Assembly (NCBI RefSeq): GCF_024343615.1
Contig: NZ_RJUB01000146.1
Span: 1-56,972, forward strand
Length of the DNA: 56,972 nucleotides
Reading direction: 5' to 3'
DNA from: Ferruginibacter sp. HRS2-29
GTDB taxonomy: Bacteria; Bacteroidota; Bacteroidia; Chitinophagales; Chitinophagaceae
Shown piece by piece: positions 17,178 through 24,266 of the stretch (within the stretch, counting starts at the first letter, position 1; every line of letters begins with the position of its first letter). The notes below the pieces were generated by a model. That model saw only the letters and a list, made by a program, of their open reading frames with translations. It was not told the DNA's origin and made no database searches. The translations under genes were made by a program, and so were the position numbers.

Positions 17178-17307
17178 TGTTTTGTATTTTCTTTGAAAAG
17201 GATGGATAAAATTATGAAATACCCTTTATACCCCGAAACTATATTCCCGATTTAGTAATATGATCATCGTGTTTTGAAAAAGTGAAATGTTCATTTTTCG
17301 AAAAAAA

Positions 17308-17379
17308 GCTGTCAGCCTGAGCTTGTCGAAGGCGGGCTTGGGGATCATGCCTCGCCTTTGACAAGCTCAGGCTGACAGC
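17308..17379. repeat. Long near-perfect inverted repeat in the gnd upstream gap
   Basis: Arms 17,308-17,334 and 17,353-17,379 (about 27 bp, one or two mismatches, with the word GCCTGAGCTTGTC) enclose an 18-base loop. The core resembles a palindromic intergenic repeat found in many bacterial genomes. It lies between gnd and the downstream DUF1573 gene. Confidence 0.85.
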
Positions 17380-17400
17380 AAAGGCTACTGAACAAAAAAA

Positions 17401-17419
17401 CTCCCGGATAAACCGGGAG
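17401..17419 (-). terminator. Intrinsic terminator of the DUF1573 pair
   Basis: Stem CTCCCGG/CCGGGAG with a 5-base loop. On the minus strand it is followed by a run of T and lies 25 bases after the stop of the second DUF1573 gene. Confidence 0.8.
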
Positions 17420-17443
17420 CTTTTACTATTTTATGTGAAGGGA

Positions 17444-17938
17444 TTAACTTTTTGTTTTAAGTGTCGGTTTCCTTTTCTGAACCGCAGGTTTAGTGCTTAC
17501 GTCAGTTTTCAGGTCCGAAGTTGAAGCAGGAGTAGAACCTTTGATCTTTGCATAGTCTTCAGCAGTCAATACTTCACCTTTGATGGTGATGCTTTTCATT
17601 TCGTCAACACCAGCGAATTTCACATTCATGTGTTTTTCAAAAGCGTTCAGGTTAGCTGCATTATAAGTAGCAGTGATCTTTCCTTCTTTGCCCGGCATGA
17701 TCGGTTCTTTGGTGAAATCGCCGATAGTGCAACCGCAGGTTGGGTTAGCCTGTTCGATGATCAATGGTTCTTTACCGATGTTGGTTACAACAAAAGTAAC
17801 GGTAGCCGGTGTTCCTTGTGGGATCTTTCCCATATCGATGGCGTCTGTTTTGAATTTAGCCACATCGTTTGCTTTTTTCTGAGCGAATGTGATCGTTGTT
17901 AAGGTCAATGCCATTAATGAGAATAATAATTTCTTCAT
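17444..17938 (-). CDS. Secreted DUF1573 protein
   Basis: 164 residues. Signal peptide (LLFSLMALTLTTITFAQ) and one DUF1573 domain: DAIDMGKIPQGTPATVTFVV at residues ~32-51, then the invariant NPTCGCTIGDF motif and PGKEGKITATYNA. DUF1573 is an Ig-like (ASPM/SPD-2/Hydin-type) fold common in exported Bacteroidota proteins; the molecular role is unknown. A basic Lys-rich tail (QKRKPTLKTKS) is unusual. It follows a paralogue by 30 bases, probably a two-gene operon. Confidence 0.88.
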   Translation of the reverse strand: MKKLLFSLMALTLTTITFAQKKANDVAKFKTDAIDMGKIPQGTPATVTFVVTNIGKEPLIIEQANPTCGCTIGDFTKEPIMPGKEGKITATYNAANLNAFEKHMNVKFAGVDEMKSITIKGEVLTAEDYAKIKGSTPASTSDLKTDVSTKPAVQKRKPTLKTKS

Positions 17939-17968
17939 GAGTTGTGCTTTTTGTGTTTTTTATAAATT

Positions 17969-18430
17969 TTAATTGAGGTCTTTTAAACTTTCATTTGTAG
18001 GGGCGCTGGTAGCCGGTGTTTTCCAGACTTCACCTTTGATCATCAGCAATTTTGATTGTGTACCGTTATAGGTGATCGTGATGTTTTTGGTGAAAGGGCC
18101 TTCTGCCGCCGCATTGTAGCCTACTGTTATTTTTGCTGTAGCTCCAGGGGCTATTACCGCATCCTTGTCCCATTGAGGAGTGGTACAGCCGCAACTTGCC
18201 TGCACATTGTCCAGTTTGTAGGGGGGTTTGCCGGTGTTGGTCACTTCAAACTCAGTAGTTACCGGTTTGCCCTGTGGTATCTTACCGAAGTCGAATTCAG
18301 TTTTATTAACTGATAATGCTTCTACAGGCGTAGTTACCGCTATTTTCGTAACATCAGATGGAGCGGTCTGGGCAAATAAGGCAGAAGAAGTGAGTAAACA
18401 AAACCCTGCCAGTGCAAATAATTTTTTCAT
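17969..18430 (-). CDS. Secreted DUF1573 protein (paralogue)
   Basis: 153 residues from ATG at 18,430, chosen for its signal peptide (MKKLFALAGFCLLTSSALFAQ). Same domain as the downstream neighbour: TEFDFGKIPQGKPVTTEFEV, QASCGCTTPQW and PGATAKITVGYNA. The pair likely arose by tandem duplication. The -7 box TATCTTTG (18,460-18,453) precedes it, divergent from the E1 dehydrogenase promoter. Confidence 0.88.
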   Translation of the reverse strand: MKKLFALAGFCLLTSSALFAQTAPSDVTKIAVTTPVEALSVNKTEFDFGKIPQGKPVTTEFEVTNTGKPPYKLDNVQASCGCTTPQWDKDAVIAPGATAKITVGYNAAAEGPFTKNITITYNGTQSKLLMIKGEVWKTPATSAPTNESLKDLN

Positions 18431-18452
18431 TTTAAACTTGATTAAGCGATAC

Positions 18453-18460
18453 CAAAGATA
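18453..18460 (-). promoter_or_regulatory. -7 box TATCTTTG of the DUF1573 operon
   Basis: Matches TAnnTTTG on the minus strand, 22 bases upstream of the ATG at 18,430. Confidence 0.5.
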
Positions 18461-18530
18461 ACAAAACGGTTGGTTTTTGATTAAATTGTTATTCTGTTTG
18501 CTGTTTTTTAACAATCCGCCATAAAATTAA

Positions 18531-18538
18531 TAAATTTG
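18531..18538 (+). promoter_or_regulatory. -7 box TAAATTTG of the E1 dehydrogenase gene
   Basis: Matches TAnnTTTG, 16 bases upstream of the ATG at 18,555. It is divergent from the DUF1573 promoter with about 70 bases between the two boxes. Confidence 0.5.
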
Positions 18539-18554
18539 CAGTAATATACAAGAT

Positions 18555-20942
18555 ATGGATACAACCAATCAACACGATGCTGCCACCCAGGAAAAACTAA
18601 GTTTCGATCATTTCAGGAACGAGGTTTTGAAGGACTACAAATTTGCTTGTATTAGCCGGGAAACCAGTCTTTTAGGAAGGAAAGAAGTACTGACCGGCAA
18701 GGCCAAATTCGGGATTTTCGGCGATGGTAAGGAAGTCGCCCAGATAGCCATGGCCAAGTTCTTCCGCCACGGCGATTTCAGGTCCGGGTACTACCGTGAT
18801 CAGACCTTTATGTTCGCCAGCGAATTAGCCACGGTAGAACAATTTTTTGCACAATTATATGCCGATCCGGATATCAATAACGATCCGTTCAGCGCCGGGC
18901 GCCAGATGAACGCCCATTTTGCCACCAGGATGGTGGACGAAAATGGCAACTGGCTCAACCTGGCCGATCTGAAGAATATATCCAGCGATATAGCCCCCAC
19001 CGCCGGGCAGATGCCACGGGCCTTGGGATTGGCGTTCGCCTCCAAAGTATTCCGCAATGTGCCCCAGCTGCAGGAGTTACAAAACCTGAGCGACAACGGC
19101 AACGAAGTTTGTTTCTGCACCATCGGCGACGCTTCTACCAGCGAAGGACATTTCTGGGAAACCATCAACGCCGCGGGGGTGCTGCAGGTACCATTGGCGG
19201 TTTTTGTGTGGGATGATGGGTACGGGATATCTGTTCCTAAAAAATACCAGACCACCAAAGCATCGGTATCACAGGCTTTGTCGGGCATGCAGAAAGAAGA
19301 CGATACCAATGGTATTGAAATATATAAACTCAAAGGATGGGATTACGCGGGCATGTGCGAAGTGCTGGAACATGCCATCCAGAAGATCCGCGACACCCAC
19401 ACGCCGGCGCTTTTTCATGTGGAAGAGATCACACAGCCACAGGGGCATTCCACTTCGGGTAGCCATGAACGTTATAAAGATACCGACAGGCTCATCTGGG
19501 AAAAAGAATGGGATTGCCTGAAGCAGATGAAAGAGTGGATACTCGAAAATGCACTCGCCGAAGAATATGAATTGAAAGCGATTGAAGATGCGGCCGTAGT
19601 GCATGTGAGGGAAAGCAAACAGAAAGCGTGGGATCGTTACCAGGCGCCGCTGAAAGAAAAAGTGGCAGAAACGGTGAAACTCATTGCTGATAATGATGGC
19701 GGCCTTGCCGGCATTAAACAAATGACGGCGGCGCTTACCGCAACGCGTGAGCCGATGCGCCGCGACATCCTGAAAACACTCGCTAAAACCATCGACCTGC
19801 TTCAGCTAAACAATCCGGCAGGTGTGGAAACGGTCCAGGCATTTTACAACGATTATCTGGCCGAAAGCAAAAAATTATACGACAGCCTGCTTTACAACGA
19901 AGGGTCGAAAAACGCCCTGGCTGTGGAAGTGAAACCAATCCGTTTCGACCAGGATGCACCTACGGTGAATGGGTATGAAGTGTTGAATAAATATTTCGAT
20001 CAGCTGTTTACGCACAACAATAAAGTGGTGGCATTTGGAGAAGATCTCGGGCATATCGGCGATGTGAACCAGGGCTTCAGCGGCCTGCAGGAGAAGCACG
20101 GCAACCAGCGCATCTTCGATACCGGTATCCGTGAGCTCACCATCATGGGGCAAGGGCTCGGCCTGGCATTGCGTGGCCTCAGGCCGATCGCGGAGATACA
20201 ATACCTCGATTATTTATTATACGGTTTGCAGCCATTGAGCGATGATGTAGCTACTACACATTTCCGCACGGCGGGTCAGCAGAGTGTTCCGCTGATAGTA
20301 CGTACCCGCGGCCACCGGCTCGAAGGTATCTGGCATAGCGGATCACCAATGGGAATGATCATCAATTCGCTCCGTGGAATGTATGTGTGTGTGCCGCGGA
20401 ATATGACGCAGGCAGCAGGCATGTACAACACCTTATTACAGGCCAACGATCCGGCGATCATTATAGAGTGCCTCAACGGATACCGGCTGAAAGAAAAATT
20501 ACCCGCCAACCTGCTGGAATATACAGTGCCCTTGGGCATTCCGGAAGTGATCAAAACAGGCGACGACATCACCCTGGTTTCTTACGGCTCTACTTTGCGC
20601 ATCGTGCAGGAAGCAGCCACACAGCTGGAGAAATTAGGCATCAGCTGCGAAGTGGTGGATGTGCAGACATTGCTGCCATTCGACATTCATCACAGCATCG
20701 TGGAGTCTTTGAAAAAGACCAGCCGCATCGTGTTCATCGATGAAGATGTGCCAGGTGGCGCCGCGGCTTATATGTTCAATAAAGTGATGGAAGAGCAGAA
20801 AGGGTATAAATACCTGGATGTAGCCCCAAGAACACTCACCGCACAGGCGCACCGCCCCGGTTATGGCAGCGATGGGGATTATTTTGCCAAGCCGAATGTG
20901 GAGGATGTAGTGAGGGTGGTGAAGGAGATGATGGGGGAGTAA
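18555..20942 (+). CDS. Branched-chain 2-oxo acid dehydrogenase E1, alpha and beta subunits fused
   Basis: 795 residues. The thiamine-diphosphate E1 component decarboxylates 2-oxo acids from Val/Leu/Ile and passes the acyl group to lipoyl-E2. The N-terminal ~430 residues are the alpha part: FFRHGDFRSGYYRDQTFMFA, then the ThDP/Mg motif CTIGDASTSEGHFWETIN. The C-terminal ~330 residues are the beta transketolase-like part: VVAFGEDLGHIGDVNQGF, then RELTIMGQGLGLALRG and the C-terminal fold PGGAAAYMFNKV. Alpha-beta fusions are usual in Bacteroidota. Its last ~62 codons are duplicated at 44,323-44,508. The TAA stop is the start of an ACGAATT-type word repeat. Confidence 0.94.
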   Translation: MDTTNQHDAATQEKLSFDHFRNEVLKDYKFACISRETSLLGRKEVLTGKAKFGIFGDGKEVAQIAMAKFFRHGDFRSGYYRDQTFMFASELATVEQFFAQLYADPDINNDPFSAGRQMNAHFATRMVDENGNWLNLADLKNISSDIAPTAGQMPRALGLAFASKVFRNVPQLQELQNLSDNGNEVCFCTIGDASTSEGHFWETINAAGVLQVPLAVFVWDDGYGISVPKKYQTTKASVSQALSGMQKEDDTNGIEIYKLKGWDYAGMCEVLEHAIQKIRDTHTPALFHVEEITQPQGHSTSGSHERYKDTDRLIWEKEWDCLKQMKEWILENALAEEYELKAIEDAAVVHVRESKQKAWDRYQAPLKEKVAETVKLIADNDGGLAGIKQMTAALTATREPMRRDILKTLAKTIDLLQLNNPAGVETVQAFYNDYLAESKKLYDSLLYNEGSKNALAVEVKPIRFDQDAPTVNGYEVLNKYFDQLFTHNNKVVAFGEDLGHIGDVNQGFSGLQEKHGNQRIFDTGIRELTIMGQGLGLALRGLRPIAEIQYLDYLLYGLQPLSDDVATTHFRTAGQQSVPLIVRTRGHRLEGIWHSGSPMGMIINSLRGMYVCVPRNMTQAAGMYNTLLQANDPAIIIECLNGYRLKEKLPANLLEYTVPLGIPEVIKTGDDITLVSYGSTLRIVQEAATQLEKLGISCEVVDVQTLLPFDIHHSIVESLKKTSRIVFIDEDVPGGAAAYMFNKVMEEQKGYKYLDVAPRTLTAQAHRPGYGSDGDYFAKPNVEDVVRVVKEMMGE

Positions 20943-20960
20943 TTACGAATTACGAATGTT

Positions 20961-20992
20961 CGCCGTTGTTGGTGAAAACACCAACAACGGCG
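20961..20992. repeat. Palindrome CGCCGTTGTTGGTG / CACCAACAACGGCG
   Basis: Perfect 14-bp arms around a 4-base centre (AAAA), followed by a further half-unit (CACCAACAACGG) at ~21,006. Same family as the palindromes at 44,521-44,660 and those inside the ABC ATPase gene near 56,400-56,700. Confidence 0.9.
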
Positions 20993-21090
20993 AAAATGGC
21001 GAAAAACACCAACAACGGCAAATGGTGATCGCCGGTCGCGATACTGATTCCAAATGCGCATATAGCTCTGCACTTATATTATTGATAGTT

Positions 21091-21804
21091 ATGGTAATAA
21101 TTGAAAGAGATGAAGAAAACTATAAACGTTTTGGTTCGCCCATTGATGAGAGAGATTTAATTTATTTCTTACAAAAGCATATCACCCCAAATTTTACAGA
21201 TTTTTATGGCCAGGAATATTGTGCTGCTGTTTCATTAAATGACGGCACGATCCTTCCGTGTGTTGTATTCAGGCATAAAAGAAAAATGATCGATCTTATA
21301 TATGGCGAATTGCATAAAAAAAGATTGAGCAGGGGTGTAACAAATGACAGACCTCATGATACAGAGTTTGTACAAAAAAATATCATTGAACATCATCTTG
21401 TTGCTGAAAATATTGTCAGATTTAATGATGAGATCACCAAAGTGGAGAAATGTAAATTTGCCATGCCGGAAGAAATTTTAAAAAAGATCAACGGCGAACC
21501 AGCCCATTTTTTTCTTGCGAAATTTAAAGACGGCAGCTATGCAAATTTTCGTGTTGGTGAAGGGCCATTTTATGAGGTACCAATTGATAAAGAGTTAGAA
21601 AGCATAACAGAAGTATTCAATTCAACATTAATGCTGCATAATGGTGAGATTATTTCAATAGAAAAATTAGCAGATTGGAAAACCAATGAAACTAATTTTA
21701 AAACGATACATCGTAGTAAGCCCTATTTTGCCTGTTACATTGGACAAAGTAATCATAATGACTTTGCTGAAAGCATAGATAGCGTAAAAGAAAGATGGAC
21801 GTAA
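21091..21804 (+). CDS. Unknown protein, copy 1 of a duplicated gene
   Basis: 237 residues from ATG at 21,091 (MVIIERDEENYKRFGSP); an upstream ATG at 20,956 would translate the palindromic repeat and is unlikely. Charged, soluble, with no signal or TM. It contains YCAAVSLNDGTILPCVVFRH near residue 45, HFFLAKFKDGSYANFRVGEG and, near the C-terminus, KPYFACYIGQ. No family recognised. The copy at 44,743-45,456 has the same length. They are nearly identical in the first ~170 residues and differ more in the last 40, mostly by conservative changes, so both look selected rather than decaying. Confidence 0.7.
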   Translation: MVIIERDEENYKRFGSPIDERDLIYFLQKHITPNFTDFYGQEYCAAVSLNDGTILPCVVFRHKRKMIDLIYGELHKKRLSRGVTNDRPHDTEFVQKNIIEHHLVAENIVRFNDEITKVEKCKFAMPEEILKKINGEPAHFFLAKFKDGSYANFRVGEGPFYEVPIDKELESITEVFNSTLMLHNGEIISIEKLADWKTNETNFKTIHRSKPYFACYIGQSNHNDFAESIDSVKERWT

Positions 21805-21858
21805 GATAACCAGGTAACAAGATATTGACAAACGACAACACTGAGCACATGTGCCACT

Positions 21859-21890
21859 AAAAAAGATCAGCAGAAATGCTGATCTTTTTT
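21859..21890 (+). terminator. Intrinsic terminator of the unknown gene, copy 1
   Basis: 14-bp perfect stem (AAAAAAGATCAGCA) with a GAAA loop and a T-run in the 3' arm. Its counterpart at 45,518-45,549 keeps the stem and changes only the loop. Confidence 0.9.
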
Positions 21891-22011
21891 AGCAATAAAT
21901 AGTTGAGCGCGCCCTATATATTTACCGGATCCTATAAAATGTCTATGATATTATTTTAAGCCAAATTTTAGTATTTGTATTTATCAAATGAAATGGTTAG
22001 TATTGTTATAC

Positions 22012-22171
22012 CGTAACCTTATGTCCTTCACTTACATGTAATTATTTTCAACAACACTCAGTTTGTATTTGCGAAGCTTTTTTATAGGTTTATATATTTT
22101 TTAAGGCTTGATATACAGGGTTTAAAAAATATACGGAAGTGATGTATTGGGAAAGTTTCGTGAAAATATGA
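22012..22171 (+). repeat. Leader element, copy A (160 bp), ending at a GTT cassette boundary
   Basis: Begins CGTAACCTTATGTCCTTCAC and carries the conserved words TTGTATTTGCGAAGC and TATATTTTTT. It ends exactly where GTTAGCG starts. Copies B (23,521-23,681) and C (29,381-29,539) have the same length and landmark order. Copy A is the most diverged. The gap 21,891-22,212 holds this element and otherwise no gene that I can see. Confidence 0.7.
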
Positions 22172-22539
22172 GTTAGCGGCAGTTTCTTAAATCTTTAGGC
22201 TGCGGTTTAGCAATGCAAAAAATCAAAAATCTCTTTATGAGTAAATTTTCAGATTACACATTTGAAGATTACAAAATTGAAGGATTTATTGAAGAGATAT
22301 TGTCATTAAAGGAAATTACACTGGCAGATTTCATCAAAGCTTTTGAAACACATTTGGACTGTATTGAAGATTACCGAAAGTTTAGAGAATTAAGTTTTGG
22401 AGAGAATATGAATCCATTTACAATAATTCGTCATATTTTATACATAAATAACTCTAGATTGTTTCATACTCTTCTTTTCGATTTACAAAGAAATAATTTC
22501 ACAAATTGGTTTTCAGAAAATGGGTGAACTGCCGCTAAC
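22172..22539 (+). other. Cassette 1 bounded by complementary ends
   Basis: Starts GTTAGCGGCAGTT (22,172-22,184) and ends with its exact 13-base complement AACTGCCGCTAAC (22,527-22,539), which overlaps the stop codon of the only gene inside. In integron cassettes the 5' GTTRRRY end is complementary to the cassette's own R'' site near the 3' end. The sequence after it (ATCTGCGAAAT, to ~22,575) resembles the left half of the attC-like site at 23,733 but lacks a clear right arm. Confidence 0.6.
22213..22527 (+). CDS. Small unknown protein, cassette cargo
   Basis: 104 residues (or 96 from the internal ATG at 22,237, MSKFSDYTFEDY). Acidic/aromatic helical protein with EEILSLKEITLADFIKAFE and a C-terminal FDLQRNNFTNWFSENG. 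No signal, TM or known motif. It fills almost all of the complementary-ended cassette 22,172-22,539, and its stop codon sits inside the 3' end motif, as is common for integron cassette genes. Confidence 0.6.
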   Translation: MQKIKNLFMSKFSDYTFEDYKIEGFIEEILSLKEITLADFIKAFETHLDCIEDYRKFRELSFGENMNPFTIIRHILYINNSRLFHTLLFDLQRNNFTNWFSENG

Positions 22540-22601
22540 ATCTGCGAAATAAAATTTAGTAAAAGACGGTTACTTTGTCATATTCATATAATTAAATACA
22601 T

Positions 22602-23284
22602 ATGGTAGATGCTGAAAAATTGAAGTTTAATCCAAAATCGGGAAAAAAATCTGAAATTTTAATACCTGAGATTAAGAAAAAAAGGAAGAAAAAAAAGCAT
22701 ATCTGCCTTTAATTCTATCCATAATTGCATTAGTTATATCACTTTTACAATTAATCTTTTCGACTCCTTTTTATTTAGATTATTATAACAAGGCAAACTT
22801 TGAAGTGGTTGAAAAACATTCAGTTTTCGATTACCAACATATAGTTCCCACTTATAAAATAGTTAATAATTCTAGCAATACTGTAAATCACATAGAACTA
22901 GACTTGCAATTATTACCAAATGACAGTATGGAGATATATCCTAAATTCCACGCTAAAGTTATAACCGACGAAAGTAGTATTGGAATAAGATACACAAACG
23001 TTAGATTAGAACAACTTGTTCCGAATGAAGGCGCTTTGATTATTATTCGTTCAAAAATTAGCGAGGTTATTAAAAACAACAGCCAATTTCTGGAAGATGC
23101 AAAACTTATCAGGATAGGAAAAGATAGTGTTTTTATTTTTTCGTTTAATGCAAAGTCAGAATATTTAGTTTATCCATCCATACAGGGAAAATTTGATAAA
23201 GGATTCGGAAACATAAAGCGTCAGCCGATAAAAGATATATTCAATAAACTCGAAGAATTAAAGTTTATCACAATTGAAAGATAG
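22602..23284 (+). CDS. Membrane-anchored unknown protein requiring a -1 frameshift
   Basis: ATG at 22,602 opens a 36-codon frame rich in Lys that stops just after a run of eight A (22,689-22,696). A second frame continues without interruption from that run to 23,284. The 0-frame codons at the run are AAA AAG preceded by A, the classical -1 slippery heptamer A AAA AAG. After a -1 slip the product is 227 residues: 32 N-terminal residues, a TM segment (LPLILSIIALVISLLQLIF), then ~170 exported residues with beta pattern. It could be programmed frameshifting, a pseudogene, or a one-base sequencing loss. No family recognised. Confidence 0.55.
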
Positions 23285-23444
23285 ACGTTATGCTAAATCC
23301 ATTTTAGCAATACTATATTTATTGGTTTCCGCCTAAATTGGCACCATTCGAAATATAAAATCATCTTTACCCCGTAAGTCGTCGCCCGTAGTCTCCCGAC
23401 CATTACGTACCATACGTATTGATCTGCCCTTAAATCATGAATAC

Positions 23445-23681
23445 ATCCCCATCAGGGGCATTTATATTTTACGGCTATTAGATTTGCATTTTTGAAAGGG
23501 AATTAGTAGTATTGGAGCACCGTAACCTTATGCTCTTCACTAAAAATTATCTTTTCAATAAACATACTTGTATTTACGAAGCCGGAGTTGGGGTTCGTAT
23601 ATTTTTTTAATTAGATGTTGCACAGGGGTTTAACAAAATATGGGCAAGGACAGAAGGGGGAGTGGTTTCGCATATTTATAA
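23445..23681 (+). repeat. Leader element, copy B, ending at a GTT cassette boundary
   Basis: Similarity to copy C extends from about 23,445 (ATGAATAC and GGGCATTT words) through the 161-bp core 23,521-23,681, ending immediately before GTTGGGC at 23,682. The gap from 23,285 to here shows no gene. A small hairpin (GCTAAATCCATTTTAGC, 23,293-23,309) follows the upstream gene. Confidence 0.75.
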
Positions 23682-23739
23682 GTTGGGCGAAATGCACTCT
23701 TTAATTGTTTAAAAACTTTCGTAAAGCACTACGCCCAAC
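23682..23739 (+). other. Gene-less mini-cassette (58 bp) with complementary ends
   Basis: GTTGGGCG at 23,682-23,689 and CGCCCAAC at 23,732-23,739 are exact complements and enclose about 42 bases with no reading frame. The unit lies directly between leader B and an attC-like site, so it looks like an empty or deleted cassette. Confidence 0.55.
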
Positions 23740-23795
23740 AACGTATTTGCGAAATAAAAAGTACGGCATTTACTTCGCAAATCGCCGTATTGTGC
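23733..23795 (+). other. attC-like recombination site 1
   Basis: R''-like GCCCAAC (23,733-23,739), a hairpin with arms ATTTGCGAA (23,745-23,753) and TTCGCAAAT (23,774-23,782), then an R'-like ATTGTGC (23,789-23,795; integron consensus GTTRRRY with a variant first base). Geometry and order match an attC; the sequence is degenerate. Confidence 0.5.
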
Positions 23796-23838
23796 ACAAT
23801 TGAAGAGAAACAAAATCTTTACATAAAAAATTAAAAAA

Positions 23839-24243
23839 ATGGAAAATCCAAAAGACATAACAGGAAAGTGGCTTTATAGAAGCTTCGTTAACAATGCTAA
23901 CCCAGATGAAGATCCCCAATTATTCGGTCAAGGAGAATTGACCTTTTTACCCTCAGACTTTGGTCATCTCGCTGGAGACTTTGATTTTAATCAATGGGGT
24001 AAAATGACAGTTAAAGGAACTGTACATTTCGGCAATCCTTTCCAACTGAGATTTCAGGGAAGAGGAGTAAGAGGAACAGGAGCTGAAGAATGGATATACG
24101 ATTATACTGGTTACTATATACCTAATTGGGTTGAAGGCATAAATCAAGTCCCTGCAATCGTGGGAAGTGTGATAAGAACAGAACCACACGGTCAGGCAAA
24201 AGCGGGAGTTGTGGCTTCGTTCATTATGGTAAAAATGAATTAA
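23839..24243 (+). CDS. Small beta-rich unknown protein, first gene of the tyrosinase module
   Basis: 134 residues, no signal peptide. Starts MENPKDITGKWLYRSFVNN and has alternating strands through DFNQWGKMTVKGTVHFGNPF, then AIVGSVIRTEPHGQ, suggesting a lipocalin- or avidin-like barrel; that is inference from pattern only. It ends 23 bases before the tyrosinase gene on the same strand, so it is co-transcribed. The 5' end of its cassette (ATTGTGC) is 44 bases upstream. A role as partner or substrate carrier for the copper enzyme is possible but not shown by the sequence. Confidence 0.65.
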   Translation: MENPKDITGKWLYRSFVNNANPDEDPQLFGQGELTFLPSDFGHLAGDFDFNQWGKMTVKGTVHFGNPFQLRFQGRGVRGTGAEEWIYDYTGYYIPNWVEGINQVPAIVGSVIRTEPHGQAKAGVVASFIMVKMN

Positions 24244-24266
24244 TCAAACCTGAAAATCAAATAAGA

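Larger units (their letters stand above)
20755..21890 (+). repeat. Left copy of a ~1.1-kb direct repeat (E1 tail + unknown gene + terminator)
   Basis: The segment from codon PGGAAAY of the E1 gene through the following unknown gene to its terminator recurs in the same orientation at 44,323-45,549. Over the ~190-bp E1 tail I count nine base differences, six of them silent. The two copies bracket 22.4 kb of accessory DNA. The right copy is longer because of extra palindromic repeat units near its start. Confidence 0.9.
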
